Positions 1-11,636 are shown, counted from the first letter of the stretch. The stretch: DNA of 64,000 nucleotides from Siphonodentalium dalli (GCA_032622095.1 CP136067.1:81060705-81124704); one strand, 5' to 3'. Numbers and translations are program-made. Notes: generated by a model not told the origin, from the letters alone.

Positions 1-934
1 CATCCACATGTCAATAGCCATTTCATAATGATCTAATCAAAGGTACGACCTGTAGCCCGTGCCAAAGGATTTAGTCATGCAAAGAGTAAAATCCAAGATG
101 GCTGCTAGTGGCCATGTTTTATGGCCGAATGAAACCAAAATGACTTGTTCCCATCTACATGTCAATATTAACATCCACGACAAAATTCATGATGATCAGT
201 CGAAATCTCTGGCGTGTAGCCCGTGCTAATGGATTAAAGTTTGAAATGCAAGATGACCTAAAATGACAAGTTTCCCGTCTACATGTCAAGAGCCATGACA
301 AATTTCATAATGATCTGACCAAAGGTACGACTTGTAGCCCATGCCAAAGGATTTAGTCATGCAAAGAGTAAAATCCAAGATGGTTGCCGGTGGCCATGTT
401 TTATGGCCGAATGACCCCAAAATGACTCATTCCCATATATATGTCAATATTAACATCCATGACAAATTTCATGATGATCCTACCAAAGGTACGACCTGTA
501 GCCCGTGCCAAAGGATTTAGTCATTCAAAGAATAAAATCCAAGATGGCTGCGATCAGCCATGTTTTATGGCCGAATGACCCCAAAATTACTCGTTCCCAT
601 CTACATGTCGATATTAACATCCATGACAAATTTCATGATGATCAGACGAACAGTAGGACCTGTAGCCCATGCTAATGGATTGAATTTTGAAATCCAAGAT
701 GGCCACTGGCGGCCATGTTTTTTTCCGAATGACCCCAAAATGACTTGTTCCCAACTACATGTCATTGTCAACAGCTATGACAGATTTTATAACGATCCGA
801 CCAAAGGTACGACCTGTAGTCCGTGCTAAAGAAAATTGTTGAAGAATCACACACGAACACACACACACAGACGACGGATACCAAGCCATGGCAATAGCTC
901 AAACTTTACAAAGTAAAGTTGAGCTAATAAAGAC
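1..934 (+). repeat. Degenerate ~164-bp tandem array with microsatellite and terminal hairpin (family i)
   Basis: The phrase TGTAGCCCGTGC or a close variant recurs at about 51, 215, 333, 497, 661 and 815, giving a period near 164 bp with one shortened unit. The array is followed by an (AC)n tract and GACGACGG (about 850-880), then a 30-nt hairpin at 896-925 (AGCTCAAACTTTAC / GTAAAGTTGAGCT). The 5' end lies outside the window. Short open frames here run through the repeat and are not genes. A non-autonomous element with internal tandem repeats is the best reading. Confidence 0.7.
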
Positions 935-2411
935 CATGCATTGCTTGATTATGAACACATAACTGAATTTGTATATCCCGTTCAAAGTCTGCAATACCAC
1001 TTAATTTCAATGATATGCACTGAAGGTTCCACACCAACTACCTGTGGACACATTAAATTCTGGTAACAACGATAACAATTTGAATACATCGATGATCCTC
1101 CACTAACAAGATTATGCACGTTGAAACCATTGTCATGTAAACAACTGTTAAAGTAAATTTCCGTTTTCACTCTGCTTAATGCGAAGAGCATTAGTGCTTT
1201 CAAATAAGATTATTAAATAATGAAAGTGAACATCGAAATATTTTGAAAAATACAGATTTTCAACAGAATAATTAAATCATAATTGACATTAGTGATATTT
1301 GATAACAGAACTGTAATAGTTAATGTTTACATAAAAATTGTTTCAGCATGCAAATAATTAGGTTCAAACAGGAAATGAAATCAGTTGGCAAGTACTCCAG
1401 ACTCTCAAAAAGATACACACAGTCTGTTTTTTTAATGACTCAGGCACCACTCATACCTTTAATTAAAACTGGTTATATAGAGAATATCAAGTGTTATATA
1501 TAATGGATACCAAAAATTATCTTATGAGTGACAAATTGTCTTTTTTTGTATCAACTCAAAAAACACTAACTATTGTTTTATTTATATACATGAATATGCC
1601 TTTCCGTAGAAATTGAGCAAGTTTACAATAATAATATATCTCAAAATCGTCTTCAATCGATGCATCAATGCTGACATCTGATCTCCGACCACTCACTGAG
1701 AATTACTTCGCAGCCCATAGCAGAAAAAGTAAGGTCCCATATAATCCATTGATTTCCTCAGAAGGTATGTCAATTTTCAACACAAAAACAAGTTATATCA
1801 TGATATATAATAATATAACTATTAGGATAACTTCCAAATTCATGAGGAAATATTTTGAAATATTCCTGTCATGCATTGGTAAATGTAAGTGAATTGGTCT
1901 CCTGAGCATGGGATAGTATGAAAGTGAAAATTTCTATATCCCCACTGTTGGGGATAACAATAGTTATTTAACTGCATATTTTTCTATACTATATACATAT
2001 TAATGCATTGGTGAGGTTATAATAAATTAAATTATAAAATTAAAGTAGGGAAAATACTGCTTGGCTTAACTTCTGAATTGATGGAAATTTTAAACACCTG
2101 AAAATGATAACAAATTTCAGTATAAACTATAGAATAAATTTGGTTAATTGAGTCATAATTATTTCAAGAAGTGATTATTTTTGTGTTATAAAAGCAGCTA
2201 TTTCATTGTGAAAGTTTGACAACCATTGGACTACATTATTAGTATTGCACTGAGTCTGATGACATAATTTTAAAACTTCCATTTTATCTAAGCATTGTGG
2301 GATCCTGGCAACAATCTCAAAGATTATCTTCGGCTTTTCAAACAAATATACTTAAGATGATACTGACATGTGATTTATGAGAATTTCACATGCAGACTTG
2401 AATGAGACCAA
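935..2411. other. No gene recognised; AT-rich unique-looking DNA
   Basis: No open frame with family features, and no TIR or tandem period seen. A short stretch near 1235-1275 (GATTTTCAACAGAATAATT) resembles 46785-46805, so part of it is a diverged dispersed repeat. Confidence 0.5.
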
Positions 2412-2506
2412 ACATCGGTTCATGCAACATGGGATTTACAACCTAACGCAAGCTGAATGGGATATGGCTGACTGAGGTAGGTAAAACCCATGCTACATGA
2501 ACCGAC
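2412..2506 (+). ncRNA. miRNA-precursor-like imperfect hairpin
   Basis: The arms 2414-2445 and 2473-2505 pair imperfectly (TCGGTTCATG with CATGAACCGA, then CATGGG with CCCATG, then TTTAC with GTAAA), separated by a ~27-nt loop. The 3' arm begins TGAGGTAGG, whose positions 2-8 equal the let-7 seed. Let-7 itself is normally on the 5' arm, and no miR-100 or miR-125 neighbour is visible. It may equally be an old palindromic transposon remnant; I cannot tell without expression data. Confidence 0.2.
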
Positions 2507-2663
2507 AGGTTAACGATTTGTTCTATTGACCATTTGTCCCAGTAATATGTGGGGCCATCTTAATTGTAATGAAGTGAACTGGTGACTTCAAGGCTTGTCG
2601 GTGACTAATTAGTAATCTAAGGGTTAAATAAGGATGAATCTCTCTCTTTCTTCTTGTTCTGTA

Positions 2664-2876
2664 CAGTAATGCCCTAAATAATCGACACCTTAACAACAGC
2701 AGAATTATGGGTAACTTTTCAGGATTTAGTCGGAAATATGCTTGTTGCCATTCATCGGAAAGCTCTCAGTGAGAGCTTTCCAATGAATGGCAACAAGCCA
2801 TATTTCTGACTAAATCTTGAAAAGTTACCCATAATTCTGCTGTGGTTAAGGAGTCGACTATTTAGCGCATTTCTGT
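2664..2876. mobile_element. TA-flanked palindromic MITE (family M), full length
   Basis: 213 bp, nearly a complete inverted repeat. It starts CAGTAATGCCCTAAATAATC and ends with the mirror image, with TA on both sides (2662-2663, 2877-2878). CAGT ends plus a TA target site are the pattern of Tc1/mariner-type elements. The two arms meet at GGAAAGCTCTCAGTGAGAGC, a short central hairpin. No coding capacity. This is the reference copy for the family M entries below. Confidence 0.85.
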
Positions 2877-3068
2877 ATGTAACAGATGATCATGTTCGTT
2901 GATTGAGTTTCTTTATTTTATCTTCTTGAATCACCGACCACCGCCTTGCCCTCCTTGATCTCCTTGTGATGACATCACCATGACCAAAATGACGAAAGGA
3001 ACGATGTACATCCACTGGAATAGAAATGATACATTTTGAGTTTTGGAAGTCAGATCTGAGTAAACATG

Positions 3069-3190
3069 TTAACCCTTTCTATACTAAATACTCATTGATA
3101 AGTAATTATCCCTTCGGAAATATTCAGATAATAAGTTCAACAAATGACCACTGATCGCTTTTTGAACTTATTATCAGAACATTTCCCACC
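3069..3190. mobile_element. piggyBac-like terminus with internal fold-back
   Basis: TTAACCCTTTCTATACTAAA at 3069 has the TTAA-CCCTTT end seen on other elements here. Arms GGAAATATTCAGATAATAAG (3118) and TTGAACTTATTATCAGAACA (3163) are inverted. Related arms occur at 9060-9110, 52930-52990 and 58930-58950. The right end is not clear. Confidence 0.4.
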
Positions 3191-3284
3191 AATGAATAGG
3201 ATTCCTTCAGCACATTCTACATATCTGTCTTCTGTTTATATTTCATGAACATTCATACAGCTGAATAACAGCTCCTTCCAATGT

Positions 3285-3548
3285 ATACTGTATACACCCG
3301 TCATTAAGCCCATGCCTGAGGATAAGCCCAGTCTATGTTTTTGCTCCCAAAAAAATCATGGGGTGGTCCTTGAAGATAAGTCCACCCCCATTTTTAGAAC
3401 TTGGAGGGTGAGTATACATTGATATCAGGGAAACTCTGAATCAAGATGACAAAAATTAGCATTACTCCCTGTTACTCCAGCTAATTTCCATGGCAAATTC
3501 CCCCCCCCCCCCCCCCCCCCCCGGGTTAATGATGGGTGTATACAGTAC
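3285..3548. mobile_element. Small TIR element with TA flanks, carrying a C23 tract
   Basis: Inverted ends CTGTATACACCC (about 3287) and GGGTGTATACAG (about 3545), continuing into CATTAA/TTAATG, flanked by TA. A homopolymer of 23 C lies at 3500-3522. About 260 bp, no coding capacity. TA flanks suggest another mariner-type non-autonomous element. Confidence 0.5.
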
Positions 3549-3906
3549 TTTTATAACAGATAGAATAACCTATTTATTAATGAAAGAGTTAAAAGTGGAA
3601 CACACCACTGGGTAATTGGATGGGGATATAGAATAATCTTGTGTAAACGTGCAGGTTGGAAATCTTCATAAATTTAATAGATGTGCTAAACCACATAAAC
3701 GTGCATGTTGGAAATATTCATAATGTTTAATAAATGTGCAGAAACTTTCTGGTTCAGTGTATTAAAGATCCTAATGATTAATGTTCCGAGGGGGAAATTT
3801 ATGGCTGACAAAATACATATGCTTGTGAAATTTACAATGAATACAATACATGTACCTTTGGCATAAATTGAAAGTATTAATGTGCCGTAAGCATATACAT
3901 ACCTAC

Positions 3907-4331
3907 CAAGCCTGCATATAGTGTGTCTGACATTTGCAGAATGAGGTCCCCAGAGGGTGAATTTAGCGATGCTATCCTGCTACCAAATTCCCCCTCTGGG
4001 GACCTCGTTTTGCTTAGGCCTCATATTCTGGGAAGTATCTATAGTCTCAATTTAACATTGTTTTTAGTTACTTCTGGGAAGTTTCTATATCCCCTAATTT
4101 GTAGAAGATAAAATGCATAATCGAGGTGACTAATGGGTGAACATCACAAACTTCAACTGGAGAAATTTGATCTGATACTAGGTCTCCCATAGCAGTTGAG
4201 GCCTATTAAGCAGAATGAGGTCCGCAGAGGGTGAATTTGGTGATGCTAGTCCACCATGTGGGATAGCGTCACTAAATTCAACCTCTGAGGACCTCATTCT
4301 GAAAATGACAGATACACTATTTGCAGACTTG
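3907..4331. mobile_element. Composite hAT-type MITE (family F), 425 bp
   Basis: Ends are CAAGCCTGCATATAGTGTG and its inverted match CAAGTCTGCAAATAGTGTA. Flanking octamers ATACCTAC (3899-3906) and ATACCTGC (4332-4339) match at 7 of 8 positions, as expected for an 8-bp hAT-type duplication. Each end contains its own palindrome (AGAATGAGGTCC ... GGACCTCATTCT), with about 200 bp of unpaired DNA between them. The apparent peptide CRMRSPEGEF comes from the palindrome. Confidence 0.75.
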
Positions 4332-4559
4332 ATACCTGCACATTACCACTTGATTCGGGGACCATACTGTATATAATACACTGACGGGATTGGTCCCATG
4401 GCTTTGGTCGATCCATTAATTTTTGTTTTTTTCAAGGTAACCCCGTACAGGCACACCGACAGCATGCTATCATTTGCGGGTACCCGTTTCAAGGTCATGT
4501 TGAGTGGACAAAATAACCCGACAAAAATTTGTATAATTGAAGATCTACTATACTCCAAC

Positions 4560-4660
4560 TCTAATACTGAAGTTATCAATCAGAAACCATCTCCAACGGA
4601 CGGACGGACAGACAGACATGCTGATTACACATTCATTTTTTTTTTATGAAATGACTCAGT
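4560..4660 (+). repeat. Dispersed-repeat tail with GACGGACA microsatellite
   Basis: CGGACGGACGGACAGACAGA at about 4597 followed by a T-rich stretch, matching the tails of larger repeat elements elsewhere in the window. The body upstream is too diverged to assign. Confidence 0.4.
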
Positions 4661-5100
4661 TCTGGTTATCGGGCTCACGGAACCACAAACCAACTGTCCA
4701 CATTACATTGAACGTTCGGCCCATTTCGCAACAACGAAATAGCGCATAATGATAGGATGTTGGCCACGTTGCCTATATCGCGGCATTGCGAACACTTTGG
4801 GATTTTGTTATAATAACTAATAGATTGTCATGATATTGAAGCATTTGGGGAATGATATGTACATGTCAGCTTATATCTGCACATTCCGTATACAATTCGC
4901 TTAATTTTGGTGTGATTCATATTCTTGATTACACGAAGGTGGTGAATTAGTCTGCACTTTAACACATATTTATGTATATTTTAGGAATACACGACGAACG
5001 TGTAATGTTCGTAAGTGATACGTATATCCTAACATTCAACACGTTGTGTGAATTTAGAGTTGTCCTTCCTGTATCGGGTCACACACATCAAAGAGACCAT
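4661..5100. other. No feature recognised
   Basis: Mixed unique-looking sequence with no convincing open frame, TIR or tandem period. Confidence 0.4.
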
Positions 5101-5275
5101 ATCAATCCCCATTGTGGTGGCAGTTAAAGGGTGAAGGAGTGGTTGCACGGGCTCGCGAATGGTCCGATGACACTTCTCGTGGCTTTTTACCCTTAGATAG
5201 CAAGTTTGGGCTCAATCGGTCGAGCCGTTTTCGAGTCTATAAAGGATATACATACACACACATATACGGAAGTCT
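5101..5275 (+). repeat. Dispersed repeat with (CA)-rich tail
   Basis: The stretch TTTTTACCCTTAGATAGCAA to TTTTCGAGTCTATAAAGGAT followed by a CA-rich tail matches 23690-23790 and the 3' part of 62800-63060. TTCGAGTC resembles a tRNA B box, so a SINE or LINE 3' end is possible. No coding potential. Confidence 0.5.
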
Positions 5276-5307
5276 TAAAATATATAGTAGATCAATATTC
5301 ATATTAA

Positions 5308-5493
5308 ATTAGTAAGACACAGACCCGAATATCAGGCTCGGTTCCCTTTAAAATATTGGAACCTCGTGTCGCGCACACAACAGTGACAAAATCACACAAT
5401 GATGATAACATATTATATTAGTAAGACACAGACCCGAATATCAGACTCGGTCCCCTTTAAAATATGGGAACCTTGTGTCGCGCACACAACAAA
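5308..5493 (+). repeat. Two direct copies of an ~80-bp unit, 109 bp apart
   Basis: AGTAAGACACAGACCCGAAT begins at 5311 and again at 5420, each continuing to GTGTCGCGCACACAACA. The copies differ at a few bases. Too short for ordinary LTRs; no element type can be assigned. Confidence 0.65.
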
Positions 5494-5535
5494 TGTCCTC
5501 GTTAAATATTGACACAAACACTATATAAGAAACTA

Positions 5536-5830
5536 CAGTAGTGCCCTAAGTAATCGACTCCTTATTTTTTTTTTTTTTTTTGTGATGCCCATAATTTATG
5601 AGCAGGGGGATGCTCATATTCCGGCCCTACAGTAGAGGCAACCCTGTCTTGGACTTCGGTAGTGGAAACTTCACTAATGACGTCCGGAACCAGTCTACCT
5701 TGCGGCAGTTTACAAATGTCTCGGGGAGAGCTTTCCGATGAATGGCAACGAGCCATATTTCCGACTAAATCCTGAAAAGTTACCCATAATTCTGCTGTGT
5801 TTAAGGAGTCGATTACTTAGGGCATTACTG
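5536..5830. mobile_element. Family M MITE disrupted by a poly(A)-tailed insert
   Basis: Left end CAGTAGTGCCCTAAGTAATC and the right arm to 5830 are intact and TA-flanked, but most of the left arm is replaced by about 5566-5715. That insert begins with a run of T on this strand (a poly(A) tail on the other), suggesting a retroposed fragment in minus orientation. The open frame across it on the minus strand ends in lysines encoded by the tail and is not a gene. Confidence 0.6.
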
Positions 5831-6088
5831 TAGCACACCTTTCCATAAGAAACAGGAAAAACATTGGTTTTATCTACTGCCAATGATTACGCCTTTTGGC
5901 ATCAATAGTCCAGACTAGAGCACATTCTTTTCCTTTGTCTTATTATACTCTTGATACTCGGTGGGTGTACTACTGTTTGTAAATCCATCCTATATACAGA
6001 TTACTTACAAGTTACCACATTAAAGGACTTCTAATATACATGTGCTATACTTTACTCCACATCTAATGTGGTTAAAAGTTTGCTGACC

Positions 6089-6329
6089 GTAACCTTTTCA
6101 TGACGGTAGATCCTGTGCCAGTGCATTCTCTTATATATGTGAGTCTCCCATAGGGAGCCTTCCATATATTAGAGAATGCACTGACTTACAAGATAAAGGT
6201 AAGTTTGTTATGCCAATGTATTCTCTTATATATGTGAGGCTCCCAATGGGAGCCTCACATATATAAGAGAATGCATTGGCACAGGGTTTTTCACAAAATA
6301 TCAGGAAGCTCCAGTCATGGAAGGGTTAA
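6089..6329. mobile_element. piggyBac-like element with two 69-bp hairpins
   Basis: Right end CCAGTCATGGAAGGGTTAA keeps a TTAA; left end TAACCTTTTCATGACGG is a decayed version. Hairpins at 6117-6184 and 6212-6280 have 27-bp lower stems (GCCAGTGCATTCTCTTATAT) and apical stems of the CTCCC/GGGAG type. The pair lies between CCTGTGCCA and GCACAGGG, themselves inverted. Confidence 0.6.
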
Positions 6330-6553
6330 TAGATTACATTCCCTTCCGCTGCACATTTGTCAAATGAGGAACAAATACATTTTTAAATATTTATTTCGGT
6401 GAGTTGTCGGTGCAGCAGATTACAGGCAATCTGAAATTTTATGTTTGTTGAGTTATTTCCATTAGAGTGCACTTCTCTTTAATCTAGTTTACTCAGGATT
6501 GAGCAAATAACATAAAGGTGAAGACACAATTAAAGGGGGATTGTACCCGATTT

Positions 6554-6625
6554 AACATGGTAATTATAATGAAAATGAATTTATGACTGGAGTCATATAT
6601 TCATTTTCATTATAATTACCATGTT
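6554..6625. repeat. Perfect 27-bp inverted repeat
   Basis: AACATGGTAATTATAATGAA (continuing 7 more bases) at 6554-6580 is exactly mirrored at 6599-6625. The 18-nt loop has its own ATGACT/AGTCAT stem. Origin unknown. Confidence 0.8.
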
Positions 6626-7000
6626 GTTTGCAATATATTGTTTATAGAGCACATGAGTGTATTTTGCACTAATCCATGGCTCCAATCAATTTGTTTGTTG
6701 CATATATTATGTTGAGTATGTAAGGAGATTGTCCCATGAATGGCTAGATTTAGTGTACAGTACTCCATAAGCATCATGCAGTGTTGAGATATTCTACGAA
6801 ACTAATAAACATGCATTCACTTTTATTTGAAACATAAGAATAATCCTTCTGAAAGTTGTTATTCTCATCAATATTACATGTATATCAAAATTGTGGGCAA
6901 AAAATATTATTCTTTCAAATAGATTACATGTACAGGTAGTTACTGTCATTGGCCTGCATGATTGTCATTTGTTTATCAGTGATTAATTCCTCCCAAATTA

Positions 7001-7211
7001 CAGTAATGCCCTAAGTAATCGACGCCATAACCACAGCAGAATTATGGGTAACTTTTCAGGATTTAGTCGGAAATATGACTTGTTGCCATTCACTGGAAAG
7101 CTCTCCCCGAGAGCTTTCCGATGAATGGCAACAAGCCATATTTCCGACTAAATCCTGAAAAGTTACCCATAATTCTGCTGGTTATGGAGTCGATTAATTA
7201 GGGCATTACTG
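7001..7211. mobile_element. Family M MITE, full length
   Basis: TA-flanked, both arms complete; central hairpin GAGAGCTTTCC variant with CTCCCCGAGAG. Nearly intact symmetry suggests fairly recent activity. Confidence 0.85.
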
Positions 7212-7958
7212 TAAGCAGTACACATGGATGCCACTGGAGGTGCTGTCTGCTACAGCGCAAACAGATTTATTAGATCCTCACAATATATGAAACCAGAACA
7301 TCAACTATGAAGAATCAAACAATATCATTCTGGTTTATCCCTCTCAGTGGCATACTGCCTGAGGTGTATTTACATGGAGGAATATGATTATGGTATTAAT
7401 CAGATATATGACATCGAACACCATGCACAAGCACATAATACATTCCATTTTTTCAAAACAGGCAATATAAAAATCAGAACATTTTTATAAATGTTGAACA
7501 AACTCATCTTATTTTGACATATGTATAACTGCTTATCTCTATTATTGTAATTTACTAAACTTGTATGACAAATAAAGAACAAAATGTGTTACATATATCA
7601 TGTATGTTGAGCACAAGCTGAAAACGGCAGCCATTTTGAAACAAATGGTTGCCATTTTGAATCTGTCGACTATTCTAATTGGTTTGTCGGAAAAAACTGT
7701 TCAGTACTTGACACTGATCATTCATGTCAAATTTCATGCTTGTCCCAAAGTGAATGATTCAGAACTTTTGACACTTAACTGCCCTAATATAGAAATTTGC
7801 ATAGAATTTCACACTTCTTGGTAAGGAATAATGAGAGTGTGGAATGTGGTATGATTGATTGTAACATCATAGGAACTTCAAGAAATCGTGGGAGTCTATG
7901 TGAAAAGAAATGAAATAAATTAAACTTAAGATCGATACGCAGTGACAGCTTCATTTCA
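7212..7958. other. No gene recognised
   Basis: Short open frames only. AT-rich, and 7600-7760 lacks any recognisable domain. No TIR or tandem unit seen. Confidence 0.4.
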
Positions 7959-7966
7959 TTAAGGTC

Positions 7967-8428
7967 CAAGTCTGAGTTTAGTGTGCCTGTCATTTGGAGA
8001 ATGAGGCCCCCAGAGGGTGAATTTAGTGACACTAAGTAGGCTAGCATTACCAAATCACCCTCTGGTGACCTCATTCTGCATGGCCTCATCTGCTATGGGA
8101 GACATAGACTCAGATTGAAGTTCCCAAATGGTGAATATTGTGATGTTCACCCATTGGGAACCTCGATCATGCAATGTTTCGTCAACCAATTTGGGGATAC
8201 ATGTATAGAGAAACTAAATTATTATAAAAAAAGAAATAGAATCTATATGAAGAAGATTCTATAGAAATTTGATAATAAAGAACTTTCCAGAGAAGATGAG
8301 GCCAAAGAAGAATGAGGTCTCCAGATGGTGAATTTAGTGATGCTAGCCCACTATGCAGGATAGCGTTACTAAATTCATCCTCTGGGGACCTCATTCTGCA
8401 AATGACAGGCACACAAAACTCAGACTTG
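7967..8428. mobile_element. Composite hAT-type MITE (family F)
   Basis: Inverted orientation of the internal segment relative to the copy at 13945. Left flank TTAAGGTC does not match the right flank GATGTTCC, but GATGTTCC equals the left flank of the paralogous copy at 53461. The left junction has therefore been rearranged here. Confidence 0.7.
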
Positions 8429-8865
8429 GATGTTCCCGAGGTGTTTTACAATTAGTGGCATGTACTGGAGACACCCACGTCTGTCCCATCATGCACTCCC
8501 TAGATGTTAAATAACTACTGATTGAGGTGGTTGCCAGAGCGAAGCATGCTGGACTATTTAGATGTGTGCATATGCACTAATAACATAAACTAATTGTCCC
8601 TCAGAGAGCGTGTATTCCATGCAATCTAGACATTAATCCTTTCTCCGGTGAATGCATTTTCCCATTCAGTTTTAAATAGTATGCATTGGAGTGATCTATT
8701 TAGGAGATCAACTCGCTCTGTAGAGTTGGATATTCAGGACCTGTGAACGAGCTGGCTTGCCTGCTAGTTCACAATCTGTTTTCATGCTCAAATCCTCGAT
8801 TATCCAACGAAACAGGGAATGTTTATCTCTATTGTAAGTCAACAACTAATAAAATTAAAAGAAAC
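8429..8865. repeat. Segmental duplicate of 53909-54556
   Basis: From GGCATGTACTGGAGACACCC to CTCTATTGTAAGTCAAC this segment follows 53935-54556 with scattered substitutions and small indels. At 8835 the sequence ATTG-TA-AGTC is the empty site for the family M insertion at 54319. It contains a diverged piggyBac-like end near 8635 (CATTTTCCCATTCAGTTTT). Confidence 0.8.
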
Positions 8866-8965
8866 TGAATTTAGTTATGCTAGCCCACTATGGGGGATAG
8901 CGTTACTAAATTCACCCTCTGGGGACCTCATTCGGCAAATGACAGGCACCTTTTCTCAGGCCTGT
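8866..8965. mobile_element. Right half of a family F MITE
   Basis: GATGCTAGC-like centre, then the arm to GGGGACCTCATTCGGCAAAT and CAGGCACC. It abuts the segmental duplicate, so it may mark that duplication's edge. Confidence 0.55.
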
Positions 8966-9151
8966 TAAGGTCCACTGTACCAATCTCTCTTTCTCCTAAC
9001 TTGTCACAGGAGATACTATTATGCTCAGCATGGGAAGTTAACCTTTCAATATGAAATACTAATTGATAGTCATTCGTTGAACTTATTTTTATCTGAACGT
9101 TTCCCTCTAATCAATAGGTCTCCTTCTGGACTTTTATTATCTGTCGTCAGG

Positions 9152-9593
9152 TTAACCCTTTACCCAACAGAACGGCCAAAACCGGCCAAAAACGGCCAAA
9201 TATAGCTTCAACAGCCTAAAATATCTTCGGTCTGTCTCAATAGAACCATACAAATATGGATATCATTGGAACTGGCTCATTGACCACATTGTGATGGTTA
9301 CGGTTATGCCCTGTGCCAATGCATTCTCTTATATATGCGAGTCGACCATAGGTCGCCTCGCATATATAAGAGAATGCATTGGCCTAAAAACAATTTTTTT
9401 AACAATTTTTACCATTTTTTCTTACATTTAAAACAAAAAATTATAATATTTTTCTACATTCTTTGACAATTTTATCATTTTTAATATGTGTTAAGCCAAT
9501 GCATTCTCTTATATATGCGAGGCGACCTATGGTCGACTCGCATATATAAGAGAATGCATTGGCACAGGGCCGTTCTTTTGTGTAAAGGGTTAA
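9152..9593. mobile_element. piggyBac-like element, 442 bp, with two 69-bp hairpins
   Basis: TTAA at 9152-9155 and 9590-9593 flank inverted ends CCCTTTACCCAACAGAACGG and CCCTTTACACAAAAGAACGG. TTAA targets with CCYT ends are the piggyBac signature. Hairpins lie at 9315-9383 and 9495-9563, both with GACC/GGTC apical stems, separated by an AT-rich spacer. The left arm also holds ~140 bp of unique sequence that recurs inverted at 22412-22530. Confidence 0.8.
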
Positions 9594-9980
9594 GGGGTTT
9601 CCATGCCTGTGATAATATTGTCAGAGGTGGAAAGTTTAGATGGACATACACAGAAAACTACTTAATTGTTAAGCTAGAACACCACACGAAGGAACGCTAT
9701 ATTCAGGACCACATCGTGCATATTATATAACAGTAAAAATGTCAAAAAGATAAACTTTAATCATAGTTTTAGAAGGGAAGTTTTTTGGAAGATCATTCTC
9801 AGCAAATATCGCACTAGCACTAAACTGGCACTAGCTACATGTAGCTTCTATTTTTTGACATGGTTATATATAGGGTTGAATGGGTCAAGGTGAATCACTC
9901 TCCCAACAAAATTGACATGGTGTTGAGTGTTTTGCTTATCGCTCTCCATCTATGTGCTGTATATAAACAAACGCTCGACT

Positions 9981-10075
9981 CACACAAAGTGTGTTTTGTG
10001 GATAATATCGCATTCATACTATCATTTTACTATACTATTAGTATATTCTTGAGGAATTTTTCATAATTTGGTAAC
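9981..10075 (+). repeat. Dispersed repeat shared with 47089-47180 (inverted)
   Basis: ACAAAGTGTGTTTTGTGGAT through TACTATTAGTATATTCTTGA matches the minus strand of 47089-47180. Class unknown; the 47-kb copy sits beside a large palindrome. Confidence 0.55.
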
Positions 10076-10355
10076 TGTTACTTCTAAATTATAACCTATA
10101 AGATCAGTTCCTTTAATAACAATTGACTTGAGGAAATGACGGTCCCATTTTTGTCTCTAATGTGCACCAAAGTGGTAATTTGTATGTCATTAACATGTCT
10201 TTCGGAAGCATATAAAGTATAAAAGCTAATTCGTATGCACCTTAAACAGTCAATCCAACCCCTTCCATCTCCTTCGACAAAATATGTTAACTGGTTTTTA
10301 CTCCCCTGGTCTCGCGGGTTATCTTTAAAATGAGGACAACCTTAATATACATTTT

Positions 10356-10757
10356 AACAAGAGCTACGCTGGGCGTGCAATATACGCCCTCTCGTGGGTC
10401 GTCGGAAACTGGTCAAAAAGGGGCATAACTCTGGTAAAAATTGGCGGACGGAACTCAAATTTGAACTTGACCTGTGTTTTGGTGGGAGAAAGTAATACAC
10501 CAAATTATCATTGAATCCGATAAGCTCAGGGATTTTCTAAGTCAAATTACGTCAAATAAGGGACCCAAATTCGAACTTGAACTTACTTTTCGGCTAATAA
10601 ACCCACATACCAAATTTTATTAAATTTGGTTCACTCGAACTAAAGTTATCATCCGGACAACAGGTTAACGGACGGACGGACGCCCGCCCGGACGCCCGCC
10701 CGCCCGGACGGACAGACCAATACTATAATACGGCCTTTTTTTCAAAAGGGCGTATAA
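10356..10757 (+). mobile_element. Repeat-bearing element with terminal hairpin (family iii)
   Basis: Starts AACAAGAGCTACGCTGGGCG, has two diverged ~165-bp modules (GGGGCATAACTCTGG; AGGGACCCAAATTCGAACTT), then a G+C-rich (GACGGACGCCCGCCCG) microsatellite at 10668-10715, and ends with the hairpin 10728-10755 (ATACGGCCTTTT / AAAAGGGCGTAT). The same ends bound the larger element at 59131-60207, with more modules inside. Confidence 0.65.
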
Positions 10758-11120
10758 AAATGTAAGTAAGAAATCTATGAGACCTAGAAATGCCACACTC
10801 CCACCAATCTGTTTTGGATGCAGGGACTTCAGCCCCCCTTTCCCCTTGTCTGTCTCCTGTGTAAATGTAGAATTTATTTTTAAAGGAAAAGTGCCCTCTG
10901 AAGGTTGAGCACCATCCCCCATCCTTCACTACTTCTCTCAACCCTGAGTTAAGAGGCATGTGGCTAAATCATGTAACTTTAATCAATGTATTTCACCGAG
11001 AAATTTAGAATTCCAATAATGGGTTCAATTTTGTCCAAAACACAGAGATATGTTCTTTCCCATAGATAGGTAGTATTGATTGATCGGACAATCATTATTG
11101 TCATTTTATCAGTAACCTAG

Positions 11121-11154
11121 CTGAATCAGACTCCCTTCGGGAGCCTTTATTCAG
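11121..11154. repeat. Stem-loop closed by a TTCG tetraloop
   Basis: CTGAAT..CTCCC-TTCG-GGGAG..ATTCAG. Possibly the terminal hairpin of an unassigned dispersed repeat. Confidence 0.5.
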
Positions 11155-11636
11155 CGTCGGAGGGGCATGTGGCCCCTTTATGCGTTCGCACAGATCAGGA
11201 CAGAAAGACCATACTCTTTTATATAATGTATATAGATAAAGCCAGGATCTAATAACTTGACTTTTCAAATCAATGGCTACTCAAGTCAAAAATGTTTTGG
11301 TGCTTATGCCTTAAGTTATAAGCGTCGCAAATAAAACAAGAGTTGCACAGCGGCGGCATTTATCCCGTCGGATCGCAGAGACCTGACAGCTAGAAGAGAC
11401 AAGTTGAGAGATTGTTTACAAAGCTAAGAATAGAACCAAAACAAGTTGCCCGATTGTGTCAGTCGCTAAATATAGATTCGATGGAACACGTGGATCGATA
11501 CACAAATTCCATTGGTAGGATTAATTAACAGGCAGTATTATACGATCATTAATAAGATTTAATATAGCAACATCTGCCTGGTAACTTATTCACAATGATG
11601 TTACCACGAAACTGCAGTAGCATCAAGGTGATATAT

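Noticed and set aside
896..934. Helitron 3' end (hairpin then CTAA)
   Set aside because: CTAA overlaps the stem and no Helitron 5' TC end or A/T insertion site could be shown.
5308..5493. Possible LTR pair
   Set aside because: Direct copies of ~80 bp separated by under 30 bp with no TG..CA ends or internal genes.
10668..10715. Telomere-like or origin-like GC tract
   Set aside because: It is the standard GACGGACG/GCCC microsatellite that closes the repeat elements.
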